Part shown: one piece after another, positions 24,217-33,556 of the stretch
Numbering within the stretch: position 1 is the stretch's first letter
How the letters are laid out: each line of letters opens with the position of its first letter
Made by a program: the position numbers and the translations under genes
The notes under the pieces: model-generated
What the model was told of the DNA's origin: nothing
The model's input: the letters and a program-made list of their open reading frames with translations, nothing else
The model's database searches: none
NCBI GenBank assembly: GCA_021396245.1
Contig: WNYE01000004.1
Span: forward strand, 124,001 to 188,000
Length of the DNA stretch: 64,000 nucleotides
Source: Sporothrix humicola
Lineage: Eukaryota > Ascomycota > Sordariomycetes > Ophiostomatales > Ophiostomataceae
Direction of reading: 5' to 3'

Positions 24217-26283
24217 CTACTGTGTTGACCGCACGACCGAGTCGACTGCCTTGGCAAAGTAGTCAATGTTGTTTGTGTTGAGACCGGCCATGCTGATGCG
24301 GCCGTTCTTGGTCATGTAGACGTGGAAGTCGGTGCGCAGCTTCTGGACTTGCGCCTCGCTCAGGCCCGTAAACGAGAACATGCCGATCTGGTCGGTGATG
24401 TGGTTCCACTTGCCCGGCGTGCCGAGCGCCTCGAGCTTCTCGCGGAGGGCTGTGCGCATGCCGATGATGCGGCCGGACATGGTGCGCAGGTTCTCCTCCC
24501 ACTCCGCGAAGAGGGCGGGGTCGTTGAGGACGGTGCTGGCGACGCGGGCGCCGTAGATGGGCGGGTTTGAGATCTCGGAGCGCTGCAGCACGGCCAGCTG
24601 CGACTTGACGCGGCTGATGGTGTCGGCGACGCCCTCGGCGGTCAGGCGGCCCTCTTGTTGCGGCGGGGCGACGTAGTGCAGGCAGCCGGCGCGCTCGCCG
24701 TAGAGGCCAAAGTTCTTGGCAAACGACTGGGCGACGAGCAGCTCAAAGCCCTGAGCCACGAAATAGCGGATGGCGCTGGCGTCGCGGGCCAGGTCGCCCG
24801 AGGCGAAGCCCTGGTAGGCGCAGTCAAAGAAGGGCAGGTGGCCGCGGCTGCGCATGATCGTGGCGATCTCCTTCCACTGGTCCTCGGTGGGGTCGACGCC
24901 CGTGGGGTTGTGGGCGCATGCGTGCAGCAGGATGACGGAGTGGGTGGGCGCGGCCTGGATGGCGGCCTTCATGCCGTCAAAGTCGAGGCCACGGGACTGC
25001 TTGTCAAAGTAGGGGTAGGTCATGGTGTGGAGGCCGACATTGCCAAAGATCTGGCCGTGGTTGGCCCAGGTGGGGTTGGAGAAGTAGATGGAGCGGTTGC
25101 CGGTGTAGAACTTGGCGAGGAAGAGGGCGCCCAGGTGGACGGCGCCGGTGCCGGAGATGGTCTGGATCGAGATGGCGCGCTTGTCGGCGAGGGCCGGCGA
25201 GTCGGCGCCCAGAATCAGCTCGGCAGCCTTTGTGGTGAAGGTGGTGAGACCGGCAATGGGCAGGTACTCGTGGTTGGTGTTGGGGTCATCGTGGATGATG
25301 GTCTCGGCCTGGAGAAGCGGGAAGGACGGATGTTAGCACGTGTTTGGTTCCGTCTGAATTTTGAGTCTTGGTGAGTCTTGGCTTCCGCTCCGACTTTAGA
25401 TCGCCGGAGCAGTGGAAGCTGCCAAAATGGCAAAAGTCCGAGGCGTGCAAGACATCATGCACCGCAGTGGAGATGTCAAGTGTCAAAAGCCGCCCCAGAA
25501 AGGAAGGCACGCGATAAGAGCTATTTGCTAGCGCAGTGAGGGGCGCGACTCGCGCAACAGGAAAAGTTTCCCTTATCGGGGCATATCGGAGCTAATTCGG
25601 GAGGGGTTATCCCGGGGATATTAAGGAGAGATTTGGGGGATTGACGGGCGCCGGACTGACAGGTTTTAGGCATTTTTAAGGGGTCTGGGGTGATTGGGGC
25701 AGGTGGGGAGAGGGAGAAAAGGCAGGAAACAGGCAAATTCAAGGTCGAAAGGTGCAGCAAGTTGTGCCAAATGGTGCCAAAAGGACCAAATATGGTGCAC
25801 TGCAGCGAATGGCCTCACAGACAATGGTCATGGCCTGTTCCTGCCTGATTGGGAAGGGAGCTGTCCAGAGTCCACAGCAGGAAGGGACGTGCATGCATAA
25901 TGCAGAAAGAAGCTTCCACAGCAGGAGCACGAAAACAAAAAATGCAAGAAAGGAAAGAAGGAAAAAGGAGTAAAGAGCACTCGGAAAAAAGTGACCGAGA
26001 ACTGACAGGCAAAAAAGTCAAGCAAAAAGACCTACCTTCTTGACGACGGGCAGAACCCACGGCTTGCCGTTGTTGTCACGGTATGCGCCAATGCCCTGGG
26101 ATAATGTTAGCTGAGCTCCTGGGAAGGACATAATCGTACAATTGACCGGACACTCACCAGATCAACTTTGTCGGGGCTCTCGTCCGCCCGGTAGGCGGCC
26201 ATCAGGCCGAAGAGCGGATCTTCAGGGGCCTGCGGCACGATGTCGGCCGGGAAGCATGAAAAGGAGTTTGCCGGTGTCGACAT
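24217..26283 (-). CDS. AAT2: Aspartate aminotransferase (cytosolic type)
   Basis: A PLP enzyme interconverting aspartate/2-oxoglutarate and oxaloacetate/glutamate. Exons are 26283-26158, 26095-26036 and 25308-24217, giving 425 residues from the MSTPANSF start. Class I motifs are present: PQAPEDPLFGLMAAYRAD, VDLGIGAYRDN, SGTGAVHLGA, HNPTGVDPT near residue 195, and the Schiff-base lysine in QSFAKNFGLYGERAG (K260). The PLPVVKK...NHEYLPIAGL segment matches my recollection of cytosolic fungal isozymes. There is no C-terminal PTS1. Two oddities: intron 2 is 727 nt (26035-25309), far above the usual length here, and the frame stays open upstream with in-frame ATGs at 26451 and 26541. These would add 56 or 86 residues with no Asp or Glu, Ser-rich with scattered Arg/Lys. 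Confidence 0.93.
25309..26035 (-). other. Unusually long intron 2 of aspartate aminotransferase
   Basis: This 727-nt intron runs from GTAGGT at 26035 to CTCCAG at 25309. It holds several CCCCT-like and GATAAG-like words on the coding strand at about 25.55-25.70 kb, and a GTGCC/GTGCA-rich stretch at about 25.75-25.80 kb. No exon-like coding stretch was seen. It could hide an internal promoter or regulatory sequence; that is inference only. Confidence 0.6.
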
Positions 26284-28607
26284 GATGTGTTTTGAGATTT
26301 GCTGGAGCCGGGAGGTGGCGGAGGAGGGAGAGGGAGAGGTCGAGGAAGAAGAGGCAGAAATCGAGGAGGTGGATGAAGAAGACGAAGAGGACGAAGAATT
26401 GCGAGACGATGACGCCGCCGAGAGAGCAGGATGCTGCGGCGAGGCAAGCATTATATGACTCGCAGATGCGGAAGGAGCTGCTGGCGAAAGCGCTGGTGGG
26501 GGAAGGGAAGACGAGTGAGAGGTGGGGCTGGACCTGCGCATTTTTGCTGGTGCTTGCTTTTGCTTGCTGCTTTTGTCGGAGGACGGGTCGCTAGAAAGTA
26601 CGATTTGGGTGCGGCAGGTGTTCAGTAATAGTGGAGCCAGGCGCGTGAGAAGGGGGGCTAGGGGGCTTGTCCGAGACCCGCGATTTGGGGAATTGAGTAA
26701 AAGAATATCAAAAAATCCAGAAAATGGAAGGCGGCGTCCAAGGTTGGGGCGACGGTACGAGGACAAGGCCTGGAGCTCCGTTCGAAGGGAAGGTGCAAAC
26801 GGGGACTTCTAGCCTGTTTTTGGTATTTTGGCTTGATTTGGAGACTTTTGGCGTGCGGAACCGGACCTGGGGAGACAAGGAAGGCGTCTTTGTCGATTTT
26901 GGAGGAAGGGGCGGTCGGCGGAGTTGCTTTGATGGGCGAGAAACAACGGAGAAAAAAAGTTACAGCGGTGTCACTGGCTATAGGCCTTGTGCAGCGCCAA
27001 TGGGTGCTAGACAGTTTAGGGCGCGCCGGTAAATTAATAGGCACGTCCGGGCTGCACGCCGAGTAGCACGCAACTGTGAGGAAATGGGGGAAGGTAGGCG
27101 GGAAAACAAATGAGTCCAAGGAATATTCGACAAAAGCGACAAAAGCGACAAAAGATATCGGAGCGAGCCCGCAAAAGCAGCTATAATAAATCCGATAACA
27201 AAATAAAGATTTAAGAGGGGTTTTGGTTGAAAGGCAAAAGGCTGCAGTAGCGCCTCTGTGTAAGACGGGACAAATGGGAAGGGCGGCGGAAGGGACGGGA
27301 GCAGAGGCGGACAGCTGCAGGAAGGTGCGATGAGTGTTGCGCTGGTGGTGTTGGTGGGCGAGACGAGGGTGAAGGACCGGCTGACCGTTTTGGGCCTTAC
27401 CGCAGACGGCAGGCTGTAGCTAAGAACGGACGAAAATAGTAGAGGAAAATAAAATAATGAAAAAACGAGACGTGCAGCACACAAAGAGCGCAAACACGAC
27501 TGTCGTGTAAAAAAAAGTTTGTTTGTCGTACGTAAGATGTGTAAACGAGAGCGGGTCGGCAGATCAGTGAGCAAATCGGCGGCTTTTCGCAGGATGAGGC
27601 CACTGCGTAAAGTCGTGATACGATATGATGAGGGATATAAAGAAATGAGAAAAGGATAAAGAATTCTCACAGTAGAGACGTTGGAAACGTTGAAAAGAAA
27701 GGGGAACCAGGCACAGGGGCAATTGACGGTGACAACGGTATATATGAGAGATCCAACGGTCTGGGAAACGAGGCACGACGGTCGACGGTGGCACATGTGA
27801 TGGGTCGCCGAGGCTATTTTCTGGCCACAATTGCAGAGTCTCCAGTGTGCTTTTTGTGGATTTGCCGACGGTGACGGGTGCGCTTTCTCAGCAGTGACGT
27901 GCGGCGAAATTAGCAACCAACGGCGCCGATGCTTGATTCTTCAGCGAGACCAATAGACAAATTACTTGGAGGCTCAAAGATTGAGCACATGCTGATTGTG
28001 ACGCCATGGAACGATACGAATAAGAAGCAAGATAATACAACGCTTTGTGTGCAGCAAAGTATGTATTATGTAGCCTCGCGACAGGGGGTGTGGGTGGAAC
28101 ATCTGACACTTGTGCTTGACATTGACAGGTGATAAATCCTCGAATGACGTCGCGCCAGATTCAACATATTCTAGCAAATTCAGCTCTGCGACAGAACAAC
28201 GTTCATGATCTCTCAATCTGTAGAATATGTGCAAATTTGTATACCGCTCAGTTCACTTACTTTCACCATTGTCACAGGACTTGTCTAATCGATTTTTACT
28301 TTCCGTTTTACAGTCAAACTTCCCGTGGTTCCATTGCTGAAAAAAGGCTCGCTTATATTGAATTTATGCCAAGAAATAAAACGTGAAGAAAGAGCAAAAA
28401 CAAATGCAAAAGAACGCCGAAGGATATCCGTACTCGCATCGTCGATCTTCCGTCGTCTATTCCCAAATCGTGCTGTTCATACATTACAGAGTAACCCGTA
28501 CCGCCCAATAGCAAGTTCTCCGTCCTGAGCCCTAAATTTGCCGAACCCCCGGACTCTCATCCCCAGACCCCAGATTTCTAAATACCCTCCCCAGAGTCTG
28601 GGGCTGC
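26284..28607 (-). promoter_or_regulatory. Upstream region of aspartate aminotransferase (minus strand pyrimidine-rich)
   Basis: About 2.3 kb between the aminotransferase start and the Ufe1 stop. The minus strand is C/T-rich from 26.3 to about 27.9 kb, matching the leader pattern of other genes. A 312-codon open frame (27916-26978, minus) sits in this tract but has no domain and reads as translated leader. A short GACAAAAGC array (about 27128-27152) is present. From 28.1 to 28.5 kb the sequence is AT-richer, without genes. Confidence 0.5.
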
Positions 28608-29757
28608 CTACACAAAAAAGTCCCACACCACAACAAACAGGCACAGCCCGCTTGCTGCGTAGAATGTATACCGCGCCGTGCTAGGCCGATCCAGCGCCTT
28701 TTTCAGCTCGCGGTTGCCCTTGGCCACGTTCTCAGCCGTCGTAATGGAGTCGGCCACCATTTGGTCCACGTGGGCCGATTGGATTTCGAGGTTGCCGACT
28801 AGCATGGTCTGCAGCTCCGAGATCTCGACGAGCGACTGCTCGGCGGCCCGGACCTTGTCCAAGGTTGTCTCATAGTGCTTGAGCATGTCTTGGTTGCCGC
28901 GCTCGAACATTTGGATCTGCTCGGCGGTGAGTTCGGCGGCAGCGTCTTCTCCAGAATCCCCTCCATGTCGTTGTGGCGCGTAAGACGACGCAGAGTGTCC
29001 CCTCGTCTCTTCCTCTTCTAACGCTGCCGCCGACGCGGCAAAGGTCCCACCCCCTCGTGGCGCCGGATTTGTGCCCACCAACAGCGCGTGCTGTTGACTT
29101 GCCGCCGTTGTCTCGATCACCATCCGTGCCAACCGCGCCTCCATCATTGTTTGTTGAGCTCGTCCGCAGGCCTTTAGTCGTTGCCGCAAGTACCACAGAA
29201 TGCTCTCGTGGTGTGCCGCCGCCTGTGTCTGTGCATCTTCTGCCGCGGCCTGTTCCGGCGATTTCGCTGTTGTGCCCAGCCCAACAAACCGGAAGGACGG
29301 GCCCGCATACTGTTTTCGGATCAGGGCCTGCTGTGTCTCCTGGTGCAGCGCCTCGGCCTCGGCCAGTCCACGGATGGACGCGTTGAGGTCGCGCAACAGC
29401 CGTTTTGCATTGGCGTCAATGTCTTCGCGCTGGGCGTCGGTGAGGGAAGTCGGTGCAGAGTCGTCGTGGTGTGCATTGTGGCCATGATGGCTGTGATGGG
29501 ATCGTCGTGGCGGGGCGGTCGAGAGGTAGGCTTGCCGGACGTCGCCCAGCTGTTTTGAGAGTGTAGCAATATGTTCGTTCTGCATGCGTTAGTAGGATGA
29601 TTTCAATCTTGGGAAGAGGGCGGGAACGCACAATCCGGTAGGCCTCTTTCAAGAAGCCTTCGGTCTGGGATGCATCAAATCGCGGTTTGCGCGTCGGCGC
29701 GCCTTCTTTGCTCTTCAGCAGCTGGTCAAAGACCGGCGTCAGATCGAGCGCGTACAT
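28608..29757 (-). CDS. UFE1: ER Qa-SNARE, Ufe1 / syntaxin-18 family
   Basis: A tail-anchored SNARE of 365 residues for retrograde Golgi-to-ER fusion. Exons are 29757-29632 and 29579-28608. The N-terminus MYALDLTPVFDQLL matches the conserved syntaxin-18/Ufe1 opening (DLTP.F). The SNARE motif (about residues 285-335) includes LVEISELQTMLVGNLEIQ followed by SAHVDQM and NVAKGNRELKKA. It aligns residue by residue with the remembered syntaxin-18 pattern, with the ionic-layer glutamine in EIQS. A single C-terminal membrane anchor (TFYAASGLCLFVVVWDFFV) ends the protein. The middle has a His-rich patch (RRSHHSHHGHNAHHDD) near residue 70 and an acidic linker, both probably disordered. Partners expected from yeast are Sec20, Use1 and Sec22. 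Confidence 0.9.
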
Positions 29758-31759
29758 GTTGTCGGCGCGACTGTCGCCAGTCTGGTGGTGCGTGAGGGCT
29801 TCCTGTAGTGTACTGCTTGTCCGTCTTCACCGTCCCGGCGCAAGTCGTGTCGTCGTGTCGTCGTTTCGGTTCTCCTGAAAGGCACGTGCAATTTCGGTGG
29901 CACAAGCTGTTTGTCGTCAAGGCTGGCAATTCGAGCTCAAGTAAAGTCGTCCGTTTTGTGACAGTCGTGGTGATAGTCGTCATATGTACGTGATAGCCGT
30001 CTGGAGCTTTTGTCGTCGTCTGGTCGTCTGGTCGTTGGTTTCATGAGGTTGAAAAAGAAGCCACGATTTAGCTGCCCATAGCTTTAATTGACGTTATGGA
30101 TCCATAGCTTGTGAGTTGGCCCTATTGCGTGGTGGCACCTAAACTGTGGCTCAAGTGTGGCTTGAGCTATTTAGGCTCTTACTGCTTTGGGTCGGCACGG
30201 CCTCCCCCTGTCTCGCCTGTCAGAGCGAACCCAGCAAATCGATTTCTCGATTTAGACGGCAACTTTGGACGAATAAGATAAATCAAAAATAAATGTCAAA
30301 ATCAAAAACAAATATCTGGACGTTGTTTTCCCATTCTCCGACATCGTCACGGATTTTCCGAAGCTTTATCCCACGACTGTTTAACTCTCTGTTGCTTATC
30401 TTCTTTGGGCCGCCATTGGGTCCCCTAAACCTGTGTTTCTTAGTGCCTTCTCTCCCTAAAATGCTTGTCATACACCGTACTTTGCGGAGAGCCTCTAGCC
30501 ACACGGCGAACCCGCCGATCTCCGATACCGCAGTCTGAAGAACAAACAAAAGAACGTCAATGAAAGGTCGTAGGTATGTCGTGATCCAGGACCTTTTATT
30601 GTCCCAGACGTCTCGAATATGATATGATGTCTGATTTCCACGTAAAGTAATTGCCCATCTCAATAAAATCAAACCTCTTCAAGAGAAATGTGAGGAAATA
30701 TATAGGTTTCAATGGTGTTGGCTGTACAGACAATTCGCACCGGTTGAAATCAACAACGGCTCTTCTCTCCTATTGCTCCGGTGTAGCAACATGGCCGGAC
30801 TTAAATATATGTCACAGGACCCCATGACATACCATGGGCAACATTTGGTCCGGTCCTCCTCAGGTTCTCCTCCTTCAAGTCTCCGGACACGGCCACTACG
30901 GCTCCACATCTCCGAGTAAAACCACTGGATCATGCTGTTCATCGTTCCTTCCCCAGGTTAAAAGTAAGACTTGCCTTTATTTGGATACGCCTCGCCTGTT
31001 TGAGCCTCTGGCAATCGACGGAATGTCCTTGACCTGCAGCTGGCCACTCTGTTATGCTGGGTCATGTTATTGTGGAGGCCCAATGACCCAGCTGCCTTTT
31101 TGGCTTTTTGCTGCTGCTACTCGGACCTCAATCTCCACCTACCACATCCGCGGGAATAACCTATCCGTGGTCTTGTCCTTGCTGTGGCGGGCGCAACCTC
31201 CACTTTGCAACTGCCATGTCACATTTTTCCGGGGCATTTAAGGTGATTCTGGCATTGTTTTTGTTCGTAATTTTCACCGTTTGTTTGGACAGAGATAAGG
31301 ATAACAAAGTCTTGGACCTTTCGGACGTCCATTGGCCGCTGGCCATGCTGTCCATCTTGGCTCGAAAAGGCACCGAGTGTAATATATGGACAGGAAATCA
31401 AAAGCAAAGAGAGCTCTGGAGTCGATTCAAGGTCGTATTCTCGCCTAGCACCGGCAAAGTTGCCGTGCTTTGGCCTTGGCCGGCCCGACGACATAGCTGA
31501 AAATAAGCTCCGCTTCGCGGCCTTGATCGGCGCACTGTAGTACTCCTTCCATTTCTCACTTGTATTTTTCTTTCCTCGATACCTCTTTCCTTTTCTGGAT
31601 TCTCTTATCCTCCCACGCTCTTTCCTTACAGGAAGTTCTTTTATCATTCCTTTCCTTCCCTCCCTCGATCGTTCTTTCCTTTTTTGTTTTCTTTCATACG
31701 CATCTCACCCCTTGTCCCCGCAATCAAATGCACCCAATCCCAGCCCATCCAATGCCGCC
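29758..31759. promoter_or_regulatory. Divergent intergenic region, UFE1 / MFS exporter
   Basis: About 2 kb between divergent starts. It contains a nested hairpin at 30138-30175 (separate entry). From about 31.55 kb the + strand is C/T-rich, leading into the exporter start. Other open frames lack coding character. No gene was seen. Confidence 0.5.
30138..30175. repeat. Nested inverted repeat (hairpin)
   Basis: Two perfect stems are nested: CCTAAA (30138-30143) with TTTAGG (30170-30175), and GCTCAAG (30149-30155) with CTTGAGC (30161-30167). The loop is TGTGG, with an asymmetric internal loop of 5 and 2 nt. It is intergenic, so it may be a structured RNA element, a protein-binding palindrome, or chance. 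Confidence 0.6.
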
Positions 31760-31763
31760 ATGA
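31728..31763 (+). promoter_or_regulatory. uORF overlapping the start of the MFS exporter
   Basis: An 11-codon uORF (Met-His-Pro-rich, with a second in-frame ATG at 31752) ends in TGA at 31761-31763. That stop overlaps the exporter start as ATGA (ATG 31760-31762). The uORF start has A at -3 (tcaaATG), so it should be recognised. The overlap is the geometry used in termination-reinitiation coupling. It applies if transcription begins upstream of 31728. Confidence 0.6.
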
Positions 31764-33499
31764 GCTGTCCTGAACCGTCCAAAGAAGCATCCACCAGCCA
31801 CGATGTAGCTGCCGGCCAACTCGACGCCAGCCCGCCGCTTCTTGGCACGGCGAGCGCCTCTTCAACCGATCCCACCAGCCATGTCGATCACACCATTCTT
31901 GGCGAACAAGTCGGAAATGGAACCGGACCCGGACCCGACAACAACAACAATGCCGTCACCGGAAACGCCGAAGACCCGGAGCAACTCAGCCGCGTCGTGA
32001 GCGGCCCAGCCTACAGCGTCTTTTCCGACAGCATGAAGCGCTACATTGTCGTTATGGTTACCTTTACGAGCTTCGTCTCGCCCATGACGGCCAACATCTA
32101 TTTCCCCGCGCTCACGCCTATAGCCGAGGACCTCGGAGTCTCTGTCGGCCTCATCAACTTGACACTCACCACATACATGATCCTTCAAGGCATTGCACCG
32201 ACCCTTTTTGGTGATTTCGGTGACATGGCCGGCCGCCGTCCTGCCTTCATTATTGCCCTCGTCATTTACCTAATTGTCAACATTGGCCTCGCGCTGCAAA
32301 ACAACTATGCAGCCCTTCTTATCCTGCGTATGCTGCAAAGTGCCGGCAGCAGTGGAACACTGGCTCTGGGATACGCCGTCGTGGCGGATGTGGCTGTCAG
32401 CGCCGAGCGCGGCAAGTACATGGGCATCGTGGGTGCCGGTATCAACATTGGCCCGGCCCTGAGTCCCGTGCTTGGCGGCATCCTGGCCCAGTATCTGGGG
32501 TGGCGGTCCATCTTTTGGTTCTGCTGTATCTTTGCAGCGGCCATTTTCATTCCCTATGTGCTGTCCGTGCCCGAGACGGCCCGCAATGTCGTGGGCAACG
32601 GGTCCATCCCGCCGCGGTGGATCAACATGACGCTGCTCGACTTTATCCACCAGCGACGGCACCCTGTCCCGCTGGCCGACCGACCACAGCCGCCAAAGAA
32701 CAAGATCCGGTTCCCGAATCCTCTGCGGACTCTGATGGTCGTCTTTGAAAAGGACCTGTCTCTCATCTTAATGTACGCGGCCATCCTGTACATTGTTTTC
32801 ATCATGATCGTCGCCACGCTGTCGACCATCTTCTCCGATATCTACCACCTCAACGAACTGCAGATCGGTCTCTGCTATCTTCCATACGGGGTCGGGTGCT
32901 GCACGGCCTCGATCTTGCAGGGCCACGTCCTTGACTGGAACTACCGCCGTGTCGCCCGCCGCATCGGATTCACCATCGACTATCGCCGCGGCGACGACCT
33001 CTCCAAGTTCCCCATTGAAAAGGCGCGTCTCTACCCCATGATGCCCATGGTCTTGATTGGCGTCTGCACCGTCATCGCCTACGGCTGGGTCCTCGAGTAC
33101 CGCGTGCCCCTCGCCTTTCCCCTGGTGCTTCTGTTCCTGGTCGGCCTCACCGTCGTCGGCTCCTTTAGCATTCTGAGCACACTCATCATGGACCTGTACC
33201 CACAAGCACCTGCCACGGCCGTTGCTGCCGTCAATCTCGTGCGCTGTCTGTTGGGCGCCGGCGTCATGGCCTTCATCGAGGCCATGCTCCAGAAGCTGGG
33301 CCGCGGCTGGAATTTCACGTTTTGGGCGCTGCTCGTCGTGGTCACGTCGCCGTCCATGTACCTGGTACTGCACTGGGGACCGCAATGGCGCGAGGAGCGT
33401 CGCGTGCGTCTGGCCAAGAAAAAAGCGCAAAAGGAAGAGGAAGAGCGCGAGGCACATGAGCAAGAAATGCGCGAGGTGCGAGAGCAGGCGCGCGAGTAG
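31760..33499 (+). CDS. MFS drug:H+ antiporter, DHA1 family (Qdr/Aqr-type)
   Basis: A single-exon plasma membrane exporter of 579 residues. The frame is open from 31712, but the codon there is TTG; the first in-frame ATG is 31760, in a good context (gccATGAG). Residues 1-95 are hydrophilic. Membrane segments begin at RYIVVMVTFTSFVSPMTANIYFPAL. Recognised motifs are the loop 2-3 GDFGDMAGRRPAF (motif A), the LRMLQSAGSSGTLALGYAVVADV region, and motif C-like MGIVGAGINIGPALSPVLGG, typical of DHA1 drug antiporters. The layout looks most like yeast Qdr1-3/Aqr1/Dtr1. A long basic/acidic coiled C-tail (KKKAQKEEEEREAHEQEM...) follows the last segment. The substrate is unknown; candidates are weak acids, polyamines or antifungals. 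Confidence 0.88.
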   Translation: MSCPEPSKEASTSHDVAAGQLDASPPLLGTASASSTDPTSHVDHTILGEQVGNGTGPGPDNNNNAVTGNAEDPEQLSRVVSGPAYSVFSDSMKRYIVVMVTFTSFVSPMTANIYFPALTPIAEDLGVSVGLINLTLTTYMILQGIAPTLFGDFGDMAGRRPAFIIALVIYLIVNIGLALQNNYAALLILRMLQSAGSSGTLALGYAVVADVAVSAERGKYMGIVGAGINIGPALSPVLGGILAQYLGWRSIFWFCCIFAAAIFIPYVLSVPETARNVVGNGSIPPRWINMTLLDFIHQRRHPVPLADRPQPPKNKIRFPNPLRTLMVVFEKDLSLILMYAAILYIVFIMIVATLSTIFSDIYHLNELQIGLCYLPYGVGCCTASILQGHVLDWNYRRVARRIGFTIDYRRGDDLSKFPIEKARLYPMMPMVLIGVCTVIAYGWVLEYRVPLAFPLVLLFLVGLTVVGSFSILSTLIMDLYPQAPATAVAAVNLVRCLLGAGVMAFIEAMLQKLGRGWNFTFWALLVVVTSPSMYLVLHWGPQWREERRVRLAKKKAQKEEEEREAHEQEMREVREQARE

Positions 33500-33513
33500 G
33501 GGGGGAGGATAGT

Positions 33514-33556
33514 GAGGAAAGAGGATAGGGGAGGAAAGAGGATAGGGGAGGAAGAA
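33514..33556. repeat. Short purine tandem repeat, 17-nt unit
   Basis: The 17-nt unit gaggaaagaggataggg is repeated twice in direct tandem, with a partial third copy, immediately after the exporter stop in its 3' UTR. It is homopurine apart from one T per unit. Confidence 0.75.

Noticed and set aside
26978..27916. 312-codon minus-strand open frame upstream of aspartate aminotransferase
   Set aside because: Lies in a pyrimidine-rich tract that encodes Ser/Leu/Pro/Phe by composition; no domain, no splice-supported structure.
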